Shown here: one piece after another, positions 10,601-24,100 of the stretch
Layout of the letters: every line of letters begins with the position of its first letter
Position numbering within the stretch: position 1 is the stretch's first letter
The notes under the pieces: model-generated
The model's database searches: none
Told to the model about the DNA's origin: nothing
Seen by the model: the letters and a program-made list of their open reading frames with translations, nothing else
Program-made: the position numbers and the translations under genes
Assembly (NCBI GenBank): GCA_963555705.1
Contig: OY743190.1
Span: forward strand, 36,934,929 to 36,998,928
From: Ligustrum vulgare
Taxonomy: Eukaryota; Streptophyta; Magnoliopsida; Lamiales; Oleaceae
Length of the DNA: 64,000 nt
Direction: 5' to 3'

Positions 10601-13600
10601 AACAGTTACTATCGAGTTCCTCCCCATGACGGGGAGGAGAAAACTCCTGGGAACTAACATCGCTGTTAATTTTATTAAGGTTCACACAAGAAGTTAACTC
10701 AAGTCCTAAAGTTGAATATAAGTCTTTGTTTGATAGCACTTTTTTATTTATAAACTGATTTATTTACGATTTTGATGTAAAAAGTAATAGTTGAAAACTG
10801 GAGAGAGAAAACGTGTGCGGTTAAAAATTGATTTGAGAAATTGTGTAATTTATAAATTAATTGATATTTTATTTACCAAACGAATGCTAAATAATAAAAC
10901 TTAGATTTTTAGTACTATTTGTCAGCCATGAAAATTTTATTACGAGTTAACGCGAACCTAATTGGGTAAACCTTTAAGAAAATCAATAAACCAAGTAGAG
11001 AGGCTCACCATTTAATGCGAATTCAAGACATACCTGTTGGAAATCGATTCCAAGAAAGTGTTCAAATAAAAAAATAAAAATTAGTTTTCTTTGAAAATAA
11101 GAACGTCCTGAAATTTAATTAATTACTAAATAAATTAAACTACCTTGAAGGTGCGCAGCGGAGTTACCTTTCAGCAGCAATTATGAATTTCAATCTTTGA
11201 AATAATTGTTCCAGTTTCCAACCTTTGAATCTTCTCCAGTATTCCTTCAAGAACAAAATTGCATTGATGGATGGACACCAAAGGACCAAGAACACAAGAA
11301 CACAATAATATTATCCAAGAAGAATTAAATTCTCACTCTAATAAATGACCAAAAACAAAAATATAGAATTAATCAATTAATTAGTTTTTGGTCGTTCATT
11401 ACTAGTGTGTATATTGGAGAGGAGATTCTCCTATTCCTTGTGGGATTTAGAGTTTCATACTTATCCAACAAGTAACTCTTTTCATTTTCCTTGTGAGACT
11501 TGGAGTTTCATACTTGTCCAACAAATAACTATTTTCCTTTTCCTTGTAGATTTAGAGTTTCATACTTGTCTATCAAGTAACTCTATTCTTATCCCTTTTT
11601 GTTAGCCCAATCCAAGAATTATCCAATTCTTTACAAATTAGTCCTTCAATTCTTATTTAGGCTATTTGGAGGACCCCATCAAACTTATATATTATAGGCT
11701 TCCAATAATTAAATCCAACCATATCAATTAATAACAGTCCAATTTAATTATGTAATAATTCGCTCATACCACTATATGCGAATTATTGCAACTCCTAAAT
11801 ATATAAAATAATCATAGAAGCAACATATATTTATTTCTCATAATTATTTTTCCTCTTGACTTATCAATCTAATAGTTTGTCCCGTTTGAGATAGATAATT
11901 AATTTTGCATACAATTAACCGTTTGACCTAATTAATTATACACTTTGTTTAAATCAACATTCTTGTTGCTATGATTCTATTTAACATCGAATGTTAGATA
12001 CTAAGTTTAGATTCCTGAAATCATACTCGCACTTAGAATATTTAAGCGATCTCATTAACTCTACAATTAGAGCAACGGATTCCTTTTGCAATGTGTCATT
12101 TATTAATTCACTTTCCTTCGGCTCCTAACATACAAAGTTATTGATCACATAAATGATTGATCTCACTTATAGTATATCAAAGACCCTAAGGATCGTTACA
12201 TAATAAATACCATCCAAGACAAATTAAGACAATCCATATGATAGTAATGTGAAATCTCAATTCTCAAGAATGACTATGCTAGAGAATTAATTTCACGATG
12301 GTCCAGTCCAATATACTTATCCCAAAGTATATTTTTAAGATTACGAGTCACAAGTCACAAGTTTTTAAGTCACACACCTGCACTACCACCACCACTACCT
12401 CACCATGCCGCCACCACCCCACTTGCATCACAGTACCACAAAAAAGGCCTTTCGCAACGTTCAAAAAATGCTGCAAAAACCCTTTTGCAACGTTCGGGCG
12501 CACACTGCAAAACTCAGTGCTGCAAAAGACTATGCCTACATTTTTTTAGGATAAATATATTACCACCACAATATTTATTATCTACACCACATTATAAATA
12601 CACAAAAAAAAAAAAAAAGTTTTGATAAACACACCACAACAAATATACAAATATACCCTTATTCAACTAAAAAAAAATATAAGAAAAGCAAATGTACACC
12701 ACAAAGAATTAACTGTCAATCTCCTCACGTCCGATGGCTCAACTGGCTCTACAAGAAACTCTTTAACACCTTCCTCCATGCATCTATCAATTCGACATTG
12801 TCCAGGGCTTTTAAGAATCTTTTTCTCTTAATCTGATTGCACACCCCCACAATCCACATAACTCAGAAAAAATAGAAAAAGGAGAGAAGGCCAAAACATT
12901 CCTCAGGCGTTAGCGATACCCGAAGACTCTGCCGGACGGGATTTTTCGAGATTTTTCTACTCACTCGAAGACTCTGCCGACGGGCTGTTTCGATACCGGG
13001 GAGGAATTTCTGACAATCTGAACGGTTGGGTATGTTATTCTCGGAAAAGGGTGTTCGAGTTCGTGTACAATTAAGGGGAATTTTAATTTTCCTTCCTAAA
13101 TCCTAACAATAGGAACTATAAAGGATAGGGATGTCTCTGGTAAGAGAAGCCCTTGAAAACTAAAAAGCTTGTGAGAGAGCAAAAAGAGCGAGAGACTTAT
13201 GAAGAAGACGACAGGAAAATATAAAGAAATTGTGGTGTACTTAGTGAGAGAGAGAATTACGTTATTAGTTACTAAGGAAAAATTAAAAGGTTATATGTGT
13301 AATTTTATTTATGTTTATTTTTGAAATTATGAAAAATATTTAAAAATGTAGTGTAAAAAATAAGTTTTATGGTACTTTTTATTTTTTGGTTGTTGTCTTC
13401 CTTTGAACATGGTAATCATGCAATTTGCTATACCAATCTAATATTCACAAATCAAAAATAAAAATAATACAAATTTTAAAATATATACAAAAATAAATAC
13501 ACATCAATTTCAAAATTCAATACGCCAACAAATTTTACAATTCACACAATTTAGTTATCGACACCAAAACAAAAAGGCCCAAAGTAGCATAAGATTCGAA

Positions 13601-16600
13601 TGGAAAAAGAAAAATCCTATCAATTTATCACTATATTTATTTGTTTGGCCTTCCATCAACCCTTTCCCAACACCCTGGACAAAAACCTTCAACATCTCAT
13701 CGGAAAATTTTGATAGTTTGTCAATACAAGAGAAGTATGTGAGCCAATGATAACCAATCTGGTCAATATTCCCACCAAAGAAAAAGGACAATAAAATTCA
13801 AATACAGGGGATATTCCTAAATACAAAAACCAAAGAACAAACGCAAAAGAATTTAAAAACATAGAATCTATGGAATATTCTAATATATCGAGTGCCTAAA
13901 GTATCAAAAGATATTACCGATGTTCATTAAAAAATACGTTTGCATATGGTCATGGTTGAGAAGAATTAAAGGCAGAAGATCAACAAGTTGAGATACCAAT
14001 TCCAACTTCTCCAGGATTGAAAGAAATTGCTGCCTCAAACTATCACACGAAAAAATCATACACTTTCTCAAAAAAAATAAAGAAAAAGGCATGCACAGTG
14101 GTTCTCTGAAGGTGACTTGATTTCAATCACCCCAAGATCAGAATCCTAGCCAATATGAGTTGAAACATTCGCTAGGACATTAGTAAAAAAAGGTTGAGCC
14201 CCAACCTTGAGGGCCCCCACCGATCCTGTCCTGGGCCTTGGTGAAGGATATAAATCGCAGGTTATGCCTCCCAGAGTGCAGGTTGATGGCTTACATTTTA
14301 ACTTGGTAAATACCGGATTCGAACCCCTGACCAAGCGAGGCTGGTCTTTAAACCACACTCCCTTTCACCGCTAGGGACATTAGTATAGGATATAAAAAAG
14401 GGGGTACTAAGAAAACAACTTTAATCCCATGCTAGAATATGAAAACAAAAATAACACACAGAGAACATGAATCCTTATGACCTTTTGGAACACGAGGAAG
14501 AAAATATCTATACTTTTGTACATGGTTGATAGCCAACCTTGGTGCATTTAAAAAAGATTCAACAAGGACTTGACTCTTATTCCTACTTTCCTTTTCTCTC
14601 CATCTAGAAAAGAAAGCCTAACTTAATTAAGGTCATTTCCTTCAGGCAATGATTCAATTTTTCTTAGCTCTAATAAAGTGTGATTGATAGAGGAAGGGAA
14701 CCACAGATTGACGATTGAAAGTCCCTCCATAGTATATAATAAGAGACATATAAGACATACTTAACAAAACGTAAAGATTGGACAACACTCAGCTAGCCCG
14801 AAAGTAGGGATGATAATAATACCCACGTACCTAAAACTCATTGAGTACCCGATGTTACAACTAATACTGGAATATGTAAATAAAATGTTTTGATTTTGGA
14901 AGAACAAATAAGAACTGATGAAATTCAATAAACAGAATCAGAAACAAAATGTAAAACAGAAGCAGGAGCCGAGGCCTGTGCGGGCACAGTTTCCTTAAAA
15001 GGGCACAGTTTCCTTAAAACAGATTTGCCCCCTCACCAATCCGTGCTTGAGTTGTATGGATGACTGTTTCCCAGGATACAACGGGTACAAGCAGTAGCAA
15101 AGCACTATGGAACTGCTCCAACGAACTGAACTGATGCCTGAACAATCACCAAACAGAGAGCTGGGAAGAAGAAGAAGAAAGAAATCTGGGACTGTATTCT
15201 GGAGTGCAAAACGTGTGTGTTCAAACTGAGGAGGAGCTGGGGTTAAATGGCCGTGAAGGAGGAGTTACACAATAACTCTCCAATTTACTCACCAATTAAC
15301 AGAAATTAATTTGGGAGTTAGGAGTTTCAAATTTGAAAATTTGTAAAAAAAATTTCAAAACGTGGACCACGCGAGGAGCCAATTTTTGGTTCATTTGGTT
15401 CGACATTCGTGTGCGCAGGTCACGCCCGCACACAAGTTCAAGGCTCGAAGGCCAATTCGAACCAAGATTTGCACCCCCCCTGCGCGCACGTGAAGAGTGC
15501 CTCTATGCTACACATTCTTACAACCTCTCAAAGTGTAAGCATATATAAAATGGTTCCAAATTTTGTTTCTTTCCTATGTGGGACAAGTTTTAACTCATTT
15601 CCCACCAAAAACCATATTCCACATGGTCCTCTTTGAACTCCAATTTCTCATTCATCCGAGCATCAATTTTGGCAAGTGAACATACCATTTCGATGTTCTC
15701 ACGGAGGAGAACACAACCCAACTTCGATCCTACACAAAGGTCAAGTGGGTCTCACCCAAAATTGAGTCCAAAGGCAGCCATTTGCTGCCTAAAATTCTGC
15801 CATTTTCCAACACCCGACACAAATGGGCGGAAATTACCCTACCCAATGGGCTGTGGGTAGGGTATGGGTATAGATTTAAAAACCCGACATGAGTATGGGT
15901 AGGTTATGGGTATTGTAGAAAAACTCATACCCAACCCATATACCCATTAATTTTTTAAAAAAAATTATTGTATTTAAATTTTAACAGTATATAATTTTGG
16001 ACAAGTAGACTCTTTGATATTTACTTATTTTTGGACAATTGAAGTCTATTTATTTTTGGACAATGGATCTTGTTATATTTTTACTTCATTACCAATGCCA
16101 AAAAAAAAATTAAAATTAAAATACGTAACAAGTTTTAAATGGGTATAAAAGTATACTCGCACCCTGCCTGCATCCTACCCGCACTCGACCCGCAACTCTT
16201 AAGTGGGTATATGGATAGGGTATGGGTATTTTAAATCTCTAGTGGGTGGGGTATGGGTTTTCCAAACCCCGTCTCATACCCTACCCATTGCCATCTCTAC
16301 CCGAAAGAGATCATGCCAACATCGCAAGAAACCCAAAAAAGCAGGAGAAAAGAGAAACTTACAATGCTGGAAGCATTCAAGCCCGGTTCAACTGACTCGA
16401 AGAAAGCTAGGGGCCTCCCTGTCGTCTTCCTTCACCAAGAATCGACATTCCAGCACAGGAGTCAAGTGATCTGAAAGTATTTGCTTATACAATGGAATCA
16501 AATTACCATCATTAGTCGCTTCCTTGAACTTGACTAAGTGTTCCACTACACTCAACATACCCCATTACAAACCACACATCAAACAAAGTTATAAAATAGA

Positions 16601-18091
16601 GGGCAACATGTTTACACTACTTCTACTTATAACCGAACTTATCGTGGTACCTCTTAACATTACTTAGTCAATCAAACTCTTCATGGAGCATACTTACAGG
16701 CTAGTTAATTTACATCTTTATTACTGTATATATATATAAAATGCTCATCGAATGCCACAATTATCATTTTCTAAACTCTTAACAGTCCTTTATTCTAAAT
16801 TCATTCATTCAGAAAGAATCCAATTTGAACATGAGACCAATTGGTTAACCTTGTTAGGGGAAATATTAGAGAATCAAAGAAAAATCCGAAGGCCCATATT
16901 TACATGGTTTTCTTAAATCGAATTCGCTGCCTCACCGGGGTGCACGAGGTTTTGATCGATGTTCGATTCCCAGGATACAATTGGTTGTCGGTTAGCGTTG
17001 CACAACGTTAACCGCCTGCGAACTGGCTGTGTCTTTCTCTCAAGGAAATTTAGCGAAGGAAGAAACTAACAAGGTTGAAATTGTTTGGAAAAGAAAGAGG
17101 AAAGAAAGCTGGATTTTGTGGTTTTCCCTGTCTTTGTTCTTCACCTTTTTGTGTATTTTCCATCCGAGAATGAGGCTATTTATAGGCTCTTTGGAATCTG
17201 AAAATCAGTAATATATTTTCAATGTTTGAAACTGCCATTAAACACAATTGAATTCACAATTGAAACCTATACAATTTGAATGCTGGTGGGTTTAATTTCC
17301 ATTTGAATGTTGGAATATTGAAACTGGTGGTGGGTTTAATTTCCATTCAATTTTTCCAACAATCCCCCGCATGAATGAAAATTAACAAAAAACAAAGGCT
17401 CAAGAGGGAAGGAGAGAGAGTAAATCGAATCAATCCTGCATAGGATAGGTAGCATTTAGCTTTGAACCTTCCCTTGTAAAACCTATCAGGTATTACTAGC
17501 AGACCAGTAGATCTGATGCCTTGAACTATTTCGCCATTTGTGTAACCCACGACAATAGATCTCACATAGGATCATTCTAGACACAGTGTAGTTCTCAAAG
17601 TTGTGTTCGTTTTGGCCATGAACACGTCGCCTGGTTCTGCAAGTGTTTGTTCAAGGATGTAGCCTCCTTAATCCTTATGGAAGCGGACCCACTTCACACT
17701 CACATAGGTGACCTCTTAATTCAGCGTTTCACCACAACGCTTAAGAGTCATTAAAAGCATAGCTTAACCTACATCTTTCAATCACTGTAAGCACCATAGG
17801 AATGAGCAGAAGGAGAACCTTCTCAGTGATTTACACATATATACATTGTTTAGTTATCCCTTTGAACCTAGATCCTGGGATCTCCATTCAATTAGGTTGG
17901 GTTTCCACCATGACACCTTTCAACGTCATAGGCTGCAAGCCCATTCCCCTCGATACTTTGACAACTAGTTCTCGAGTTAACCCTTTGGTTAGCGGATCCA
18001 AAATATTATCCTTTGACTTCACATAGTCCAGAGTGATAATACCTTGTGAAAGTAGTTGTTGAATGGTATTATGTCGTCTTCTAATATGTCG

Positions 18092-18122
<31 letters not shown>

Positions 18123-21100
18123 CTACCAATTGCTGATTGATTATCGCAATAAACGCAAATTGCAGGCACAGGCTTTGACCATCTTGGAATATCCTCAACA
18201 AACTGCTGAAGCCACTCTGCTTCCTCAGCTGCTTTATTCAACGCGATAAATTCTGATTCCATTGTAGATCTTGCGATGCAAGTTTGTTTGGACGATTTCC
18301 AAGAGACAGCTGCACCACTAAGAGTGAAGACATATCCACTTGTAGACTTTGAGTCTGACATATCTGATATCCAATTTGCATCAACATATCCTTCGATTAC
18401 AGTAGGGTACCTAGAATAATGCAGTCCAAAATCACGAGTGTACCTCAAATAATGTAACTCCTTGAAAATTGCTTTCCAGTGGATAGCACCTGGGTTACTC
18501 GCGTAGCGACTCAGTCTACTAACTGAGTATGCTATGTTCGGTCTCGTACAAGTCATTAAATACATCAAACTCCCTATTATTCGAGAATATTCTAACTGTG
18601 ACACACCGTCACCAGTATTCTTGGATAAATAGAGACTCAAATCCATTGGAGTCCTAGCCACAATGGTATCTGACTTGTTGAACTTGACTAGTATCTTATC
18701 AATATAATGAGATTGAGCTAACACAAGTCCGTTTGATGTCCGAGAGATTTTTACTCCCAAAATGACATCCGCGAGACCCATATCTTTCATGTTAAACTTT
18801 AAGTTCAACATATTCTTAGTGGCTTTTATAATCTTATCAGAGCTGCCAAAAATGAGCATGTCATCGACATACAGACACAATATGACATATCCATCATTAG
18901 TGTCCTTAACATCTACACACTTGTCGCACTCGTTGATTCTAAAACCACTAGAAAGCATATCATTATCAAACTTCTCATGCCATTGCTTCGGTGCTTGCTT
19001 TAAACCATAAAGTGATTTAACCAGTCTACATACTTTCCTTTCTTGACCTGGAGTCGAAAACCCCTCTGGTTGCTCCATATAGATTTCTTCATGCAAATCT
19101 CCATTTAGGAAAGCTGTTTTTACATCCATCTGATGTATTTCTAGATTTCGCAAGGCTGCAATAGCAATTATCATCCGGATAGAAGTTATTCTCGACACAG
19201 GAGAATAAGTATCAAAGTAATCTAAGCCTTCTTTTTGCTTATAACCTTTGATTACTAACTGAGCTTTATACTTATCAACGGAACCATCCGCTTTCATCTT
19301 CTTCTTGAAGATCCACTTGTAGCCCAAAGGCTTACAGCCCGGTGGAAGATCTACTAATTCCCAGGTATGATTCTGTAGGATAGAATCAATTTCACTCTTG
19401 ATGGCTTCTTTCCACAGATGACCATCGGGAGAAGATATAGCTTCTTTATAGCTTTGAGGATCATTTTCCATCAAATATGTGAGAAAATCAGGGCCAAACG
19501 TCTTAGAAGTTTTGGTCCTTTTACTCCGTCTAGGCTCATCCTCACCTTCTTCAACTGGATCTTTACTGCTGCCAGAAGCAGAAGATTCCATAGTCCGTTT
19601 AATATGAGTTAACTGTTTAGGAGATTTACAAGGAAATATATTCTCAAAGAATTGTGCATTCCTAGACTCCATGATCGTGTTCGGATCAATATCAGGTACA
19701 TTTGAATAATGCACAAGAAACCTATATGCACTACTATTTTGTGCATAACCAATGAACACACAGTCAACTGTCTTAGGTCCAATCTTGACCTTCTTAGGAG
19801 GAGGCACTGCGACCTTCGCAAGACACCCCCACATTCGTAAATATTTATACGAAGGTGTTCGGCCTGTCCAAAGTTTATACAGAGTCTTATCCATATTCTT
19901 TCTTAACACTTTATTCAAAATATAATTTGCAGAAAGAATAGCTTCTCCCCACATGTTCTGTGGTAATCCAGAACTAATCAACATAGCATTTATCATTTCT
20001 TTTAAAGTTCGATTCTTACGCTCAGCGATTCCGTTCTGCTGAGTTAAATAAAGTGCAGTGGTTTGGTGAATTATTCCATGTTTATCACAAAATTCACCAA
20101 AGGGTGATTCATATTCACCACCACGATCACTTCGCAACACCTTTATTTTCTTGCTAAGTTAATTTTCAACTTCATTCTTATAAAGAATGGATTTTTCGAT
20201 AGCTTCGTCTTTGCTTTTAAGCAAGTACACATAACAATATCTCGTGCTATCATCGAAAAAAGTAATAAAATACTTATTGCCACCTTTTGTTTGGACAATT
20301 TCAAGTCACACACATTACTGTGGACTAGTCCCAACGGCTCGGTATTTCTTTCAATACTATGAAACTAAGCCCTTGTAAGCTTTGCCTCAACGCAGGTTTC
20401 ACATTTATGATTCAAATCAATTTGAAACCTAGGAAAGTAGTTTAGTTTGCTTAGTCTACGTATTGCATTATAATTTATGTGACCTAATCTACCATGCCAC
20501 AGATTAGGAGACTCAAACAAGTAAACAGAAGGAGTTTTCTCATTATTCATAACAGTTGGGGTTACAGCAATTACATTTAATTTAAATAGGCCATCAGTCA
20601 TACAGCCTTTCCTAACATAAACTCCTATCTTGGTAATCACCAGCTTGTCTGCCTCAATGACCATGCGGAAACCATTATTGTTTAGAAGAGACCCAGAAAC
20701 CAGATTCTTGCGAATCTCTAGCACATACAGCACATTGGTCAGAGTAAGCTCTCTGCCAGAGGTCATCTTCCGGATCACCTTACCTTTACCAAGCACTTCA
20801 AATGTCGCGGAGTTTCCCATGAACAACGTTTCACCATTTGTAACTGGTGCAAAAGTAGTGAACATGCTCCTATTGGAGCAGACATGGCAAGTGACCCAGT
20901 ATCCAGCCACCACTCCTTTGGGTTAGACCCTACCAAGGTAACCTCACTAATCACCGCAGTAAGGTTTAGGTTAGACATGTCATCTGAGAGATGATCTCTC
21001 TCATTTCCAACCATATTAGCTTGAGGACGCTGTTTGTTATCCCTCCGAGGCTGGCGGCAGTCTGCTGATCGGTGCCCAACTTTATCACAATTGAAGCGCT

Positions 21101-24100
21101 TTCCATTGAATTGGAACTTGGCCTTCTTTCCTACCCCACCGGTGGACTTCAACTGAGACCCTTTTCTGACCTACTTTTTGTCATTTCGATTCCCATTACC
21201 CTGCTTGTCTTTAAAAGATTGACCTTTCTTGGTACAAGAACTCTGGCCGTGCTCCAATACATTAGCCTTCTCAGAGTAAGAATTCTTCGATTTACATTCA
21301 GCCAGCTTGTTATCCTCCTCTATCCGCAGCTTGATAATTAAATCCTCGAAAGACATCTCTTTCCTCTAATGCTACAAATAGCTTTTGAAAGCCTTCCACA
21401 GAGGAGGTAGCTTGTGAATAGCATTAGCCACTTTTAGGGATTCTGACATAGTCAAACCCTCAGCATGCATTTCCTGCAAAAGTACTTGGTACTCTTGCAC
21501 TTGGCTCACCATTGAACGTGAATCCACCATTTTGAAGTCCATGCACCAACTGGCTAAGAATTTCTTAGACCCAACATCCTCGGTCTTGTACTTCTTTTCT
21601 AAGGACTCCCAAAGCTCCTTAGCAAATTTCTTTACCACATACACGTGATACAGAGAATTCTGTAGGCCATCCAGGACACAGTTACGGCACAGAAAATCAG
21701 CACTTTTCCATGCATCCCAAGCCACACACCTATGCAAATCAGTGTCATTTTCAGCCACGACAGGGGCATCCTCAGTGAGGAATCATGCAAGGACCAAAGT
21801 TGTAAGATAAAAAATCATCTTGTTCTGCCATGTCTTAAAATCAGTCCCCACAAACTTGTCCGGTCGAATCGCATGATTCACAGGAAATGAAGCTGGAAAC
21901 GATGGCAAAGGTACCGAGGCCGCAGCCCTAAGTACTGGCAAAGGTATTGTGCCAAATTGGATTTTCGAGGCCGTAGCTGTAGGCAAAGTGGGGTTCACTC
22001 CAACATAAGGAATACCGCCAAAAATTGTCCCATCAACGGGAGAAACGCCAGTCGAGGTCTCAACAGGGTTAACAACAATCATTGCAGGATTTGATACACC
22101 GATACCAACAACGTTGCTTCTGTTATTCACATCATCATGTCCATGTGACGCCATTTAAACATTTAAAGAACGACAATAAAAGGTTTAGAATAATACTAAC
22201 GTTGTAAAATTTAAATAGATTCAAGATCTATAGTATAACCACAATCTCAAAATTATATGATCGAATTATTTTGTCAAATTATAAACAACTTAACAATCTT
22301 TTAAAATGAATTATATCAAAGAAATTGAATTGAGATAAATGGAGCAATCATTAACCAATGACAAGAATAATCATTTACAAGTAAAAGGTAACAATTATTA
22401 TAAATATGATGAGGCAATTATAAAATGATTTAAACAATCATACAAATGCATGCATGCAAGAGACCTTATTAAACCAAAGTTCATGCAGAGAGCTCAAGAA
22501 ATTCATGCTATAGACAGTAAACTCATATGTCTATCTCTATACACATAAAAAAATTCCGTAACAATTTTTTTTTTTTTTTTAATGCTATACACATAAAAAA
22601 ATTCCGTAACAAATTTTTTTTTTTTTTTTAATGTGAAATTTCATAAACAGTAAACAGGAACATATGGTTTTCAAAAGAAAACTATTGATGATGGAAGAAA
22701 ACTACTAAACAGATACGGAAAATTGATTATCTAAATTCCTGTAATAAAACCATGCAATACCACAGACACCAAACCAAAAAAAAAATATTCCTGTAAGCCC
22801 ATTTTCTTTTCTTTTTTCAAGGATTCGTGCTTAATAAATTTTTCACCTTACAGATTTAAATAGACAGATTATCAACTTACTCTAGATTTATAAAACCAAT
22901 GAACAGAAAGTAAAACGGAAATTGGAGAAAAAAAAAACTCAGATTCTCTAAAAGTTCAAGAAATGGGAAAATTCGATTTAAGTTTGTTGGGGGAAATATT
23001 ATATAATCAAAGAAAAAACCGAAGGCCCGTGTTTACACGGTTTCCTTAAATCGAATTCGCCACTTCATCAGGGTGCACGAGGTTTTGATCGGTGTTCGAT
23101 TCCCAGGATACAATTGGTTTTCGGTTAACGTTGCACTACGTTAACAGCCTGCGAACTGGCTGTGTCTTTCTCTCGAGGAAATTTAACGAAGGAAGAAACT
23201 AACAAGGTTGAAATTGGCTAGAAAAGAAAGGGGAAAGAAAGCTGGATTTTGTGGTTTTCCGTGTCTGTGTTCTTCACCTTTTTGTGTATTTTCCATCTGA
23301 GAATGAGGCTATTTATAGGCTCTTTGGAATATGAAAATAAGTAACATATTTTCAATGTTTGAAACTGCCATTAAACACAATTGAATTCAAAATTGAAACC
23401 TATACAATTTGAATGCTGGTGGGTTTAATTTCCATTTGAATGTTGGAATATTGAAACTGATGGTGGGTTTAATTTCCATTCAATTTTTCAAACATACCTA
23501 AGAGCACTCTACATTCTGAAAAATTACACTAATCACTATGAAATTCATAAGAAGAAAAATCACTATGAAATTCATCAAAAAATGGAGATACCAGCAAGTT
23601 TGTGATTCTTACATTTTGAGAATTTGCAACACTTCCTTCAGTTGAACCTTCAATTTCACTCTTAGCACTGCAAATTACATATCTGCACTCCACAACAAAA
23701 AACACAATTAATTAGGTTAAGCACTAAAACACCTGATTTACTTTACCTTGTAGCATTAATTTAGAAACACAGAACAAGAATTAAAAAATGCACATAATTT
23801 TTTCGCAGTAAAATAGATAAAGAGGTGACATCGAGTGCGCAAAATAAAGAACGGGAAAAAAAATTGAGTTAAAGATTAAAATGGAGCTCGGAACCAGTTC
23901 TGGATCTACTGGATACGGCGTCGGTGAAGTCCTTGGAATATTTACCTTCGGATCCTTCCATAATTACAAATCAACCTATAAAAAAAAACCTATAAACAAC
24001 CCCCTAATATTTTTATTGGGGTTTTGAAGCAGCAAGAAATACCTTTGTAAATTGAAATATACACTCTCTGTGTGTGGTGGACTCACTGGAACAAACCATA

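Larger units (their letters stand above)
16852..23494 (-). mobile_element. Ty1/copia LTR retrotransposon, decayed
   Basis: The LTRs are 16852-17361 (3' LTR) and 22985-23494 (5' LTR), both TGTTRGGGG...CAACA and alignable by eye with scattered substitutions. The flanks are aacct and tacct (one mismatch in the 5-bp duplication). Between them, on the minus strand, lie gag, protease, integrase, reverse transcriptase and RNase H in copia order. The polypurine tract next to the 3' LTR reads TGCGGGGGAT on the minus strand (17362-17371). No tRNA-Met-type primer site (TGGTATCAGAGC) is visible after the 5' LTR. Several stops and frameshifts make it non-autonomous. It sits in the proposed intron 1, antisense to GABA-T. 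Confidence 0.93.

Noticed and set aside
14146..14358. tRNA gene suggested by the GGTTCGAATCC box
   Set aside because: No cloverleaf can be drawn; long flanking duplication and T-run tail identify a SINE.
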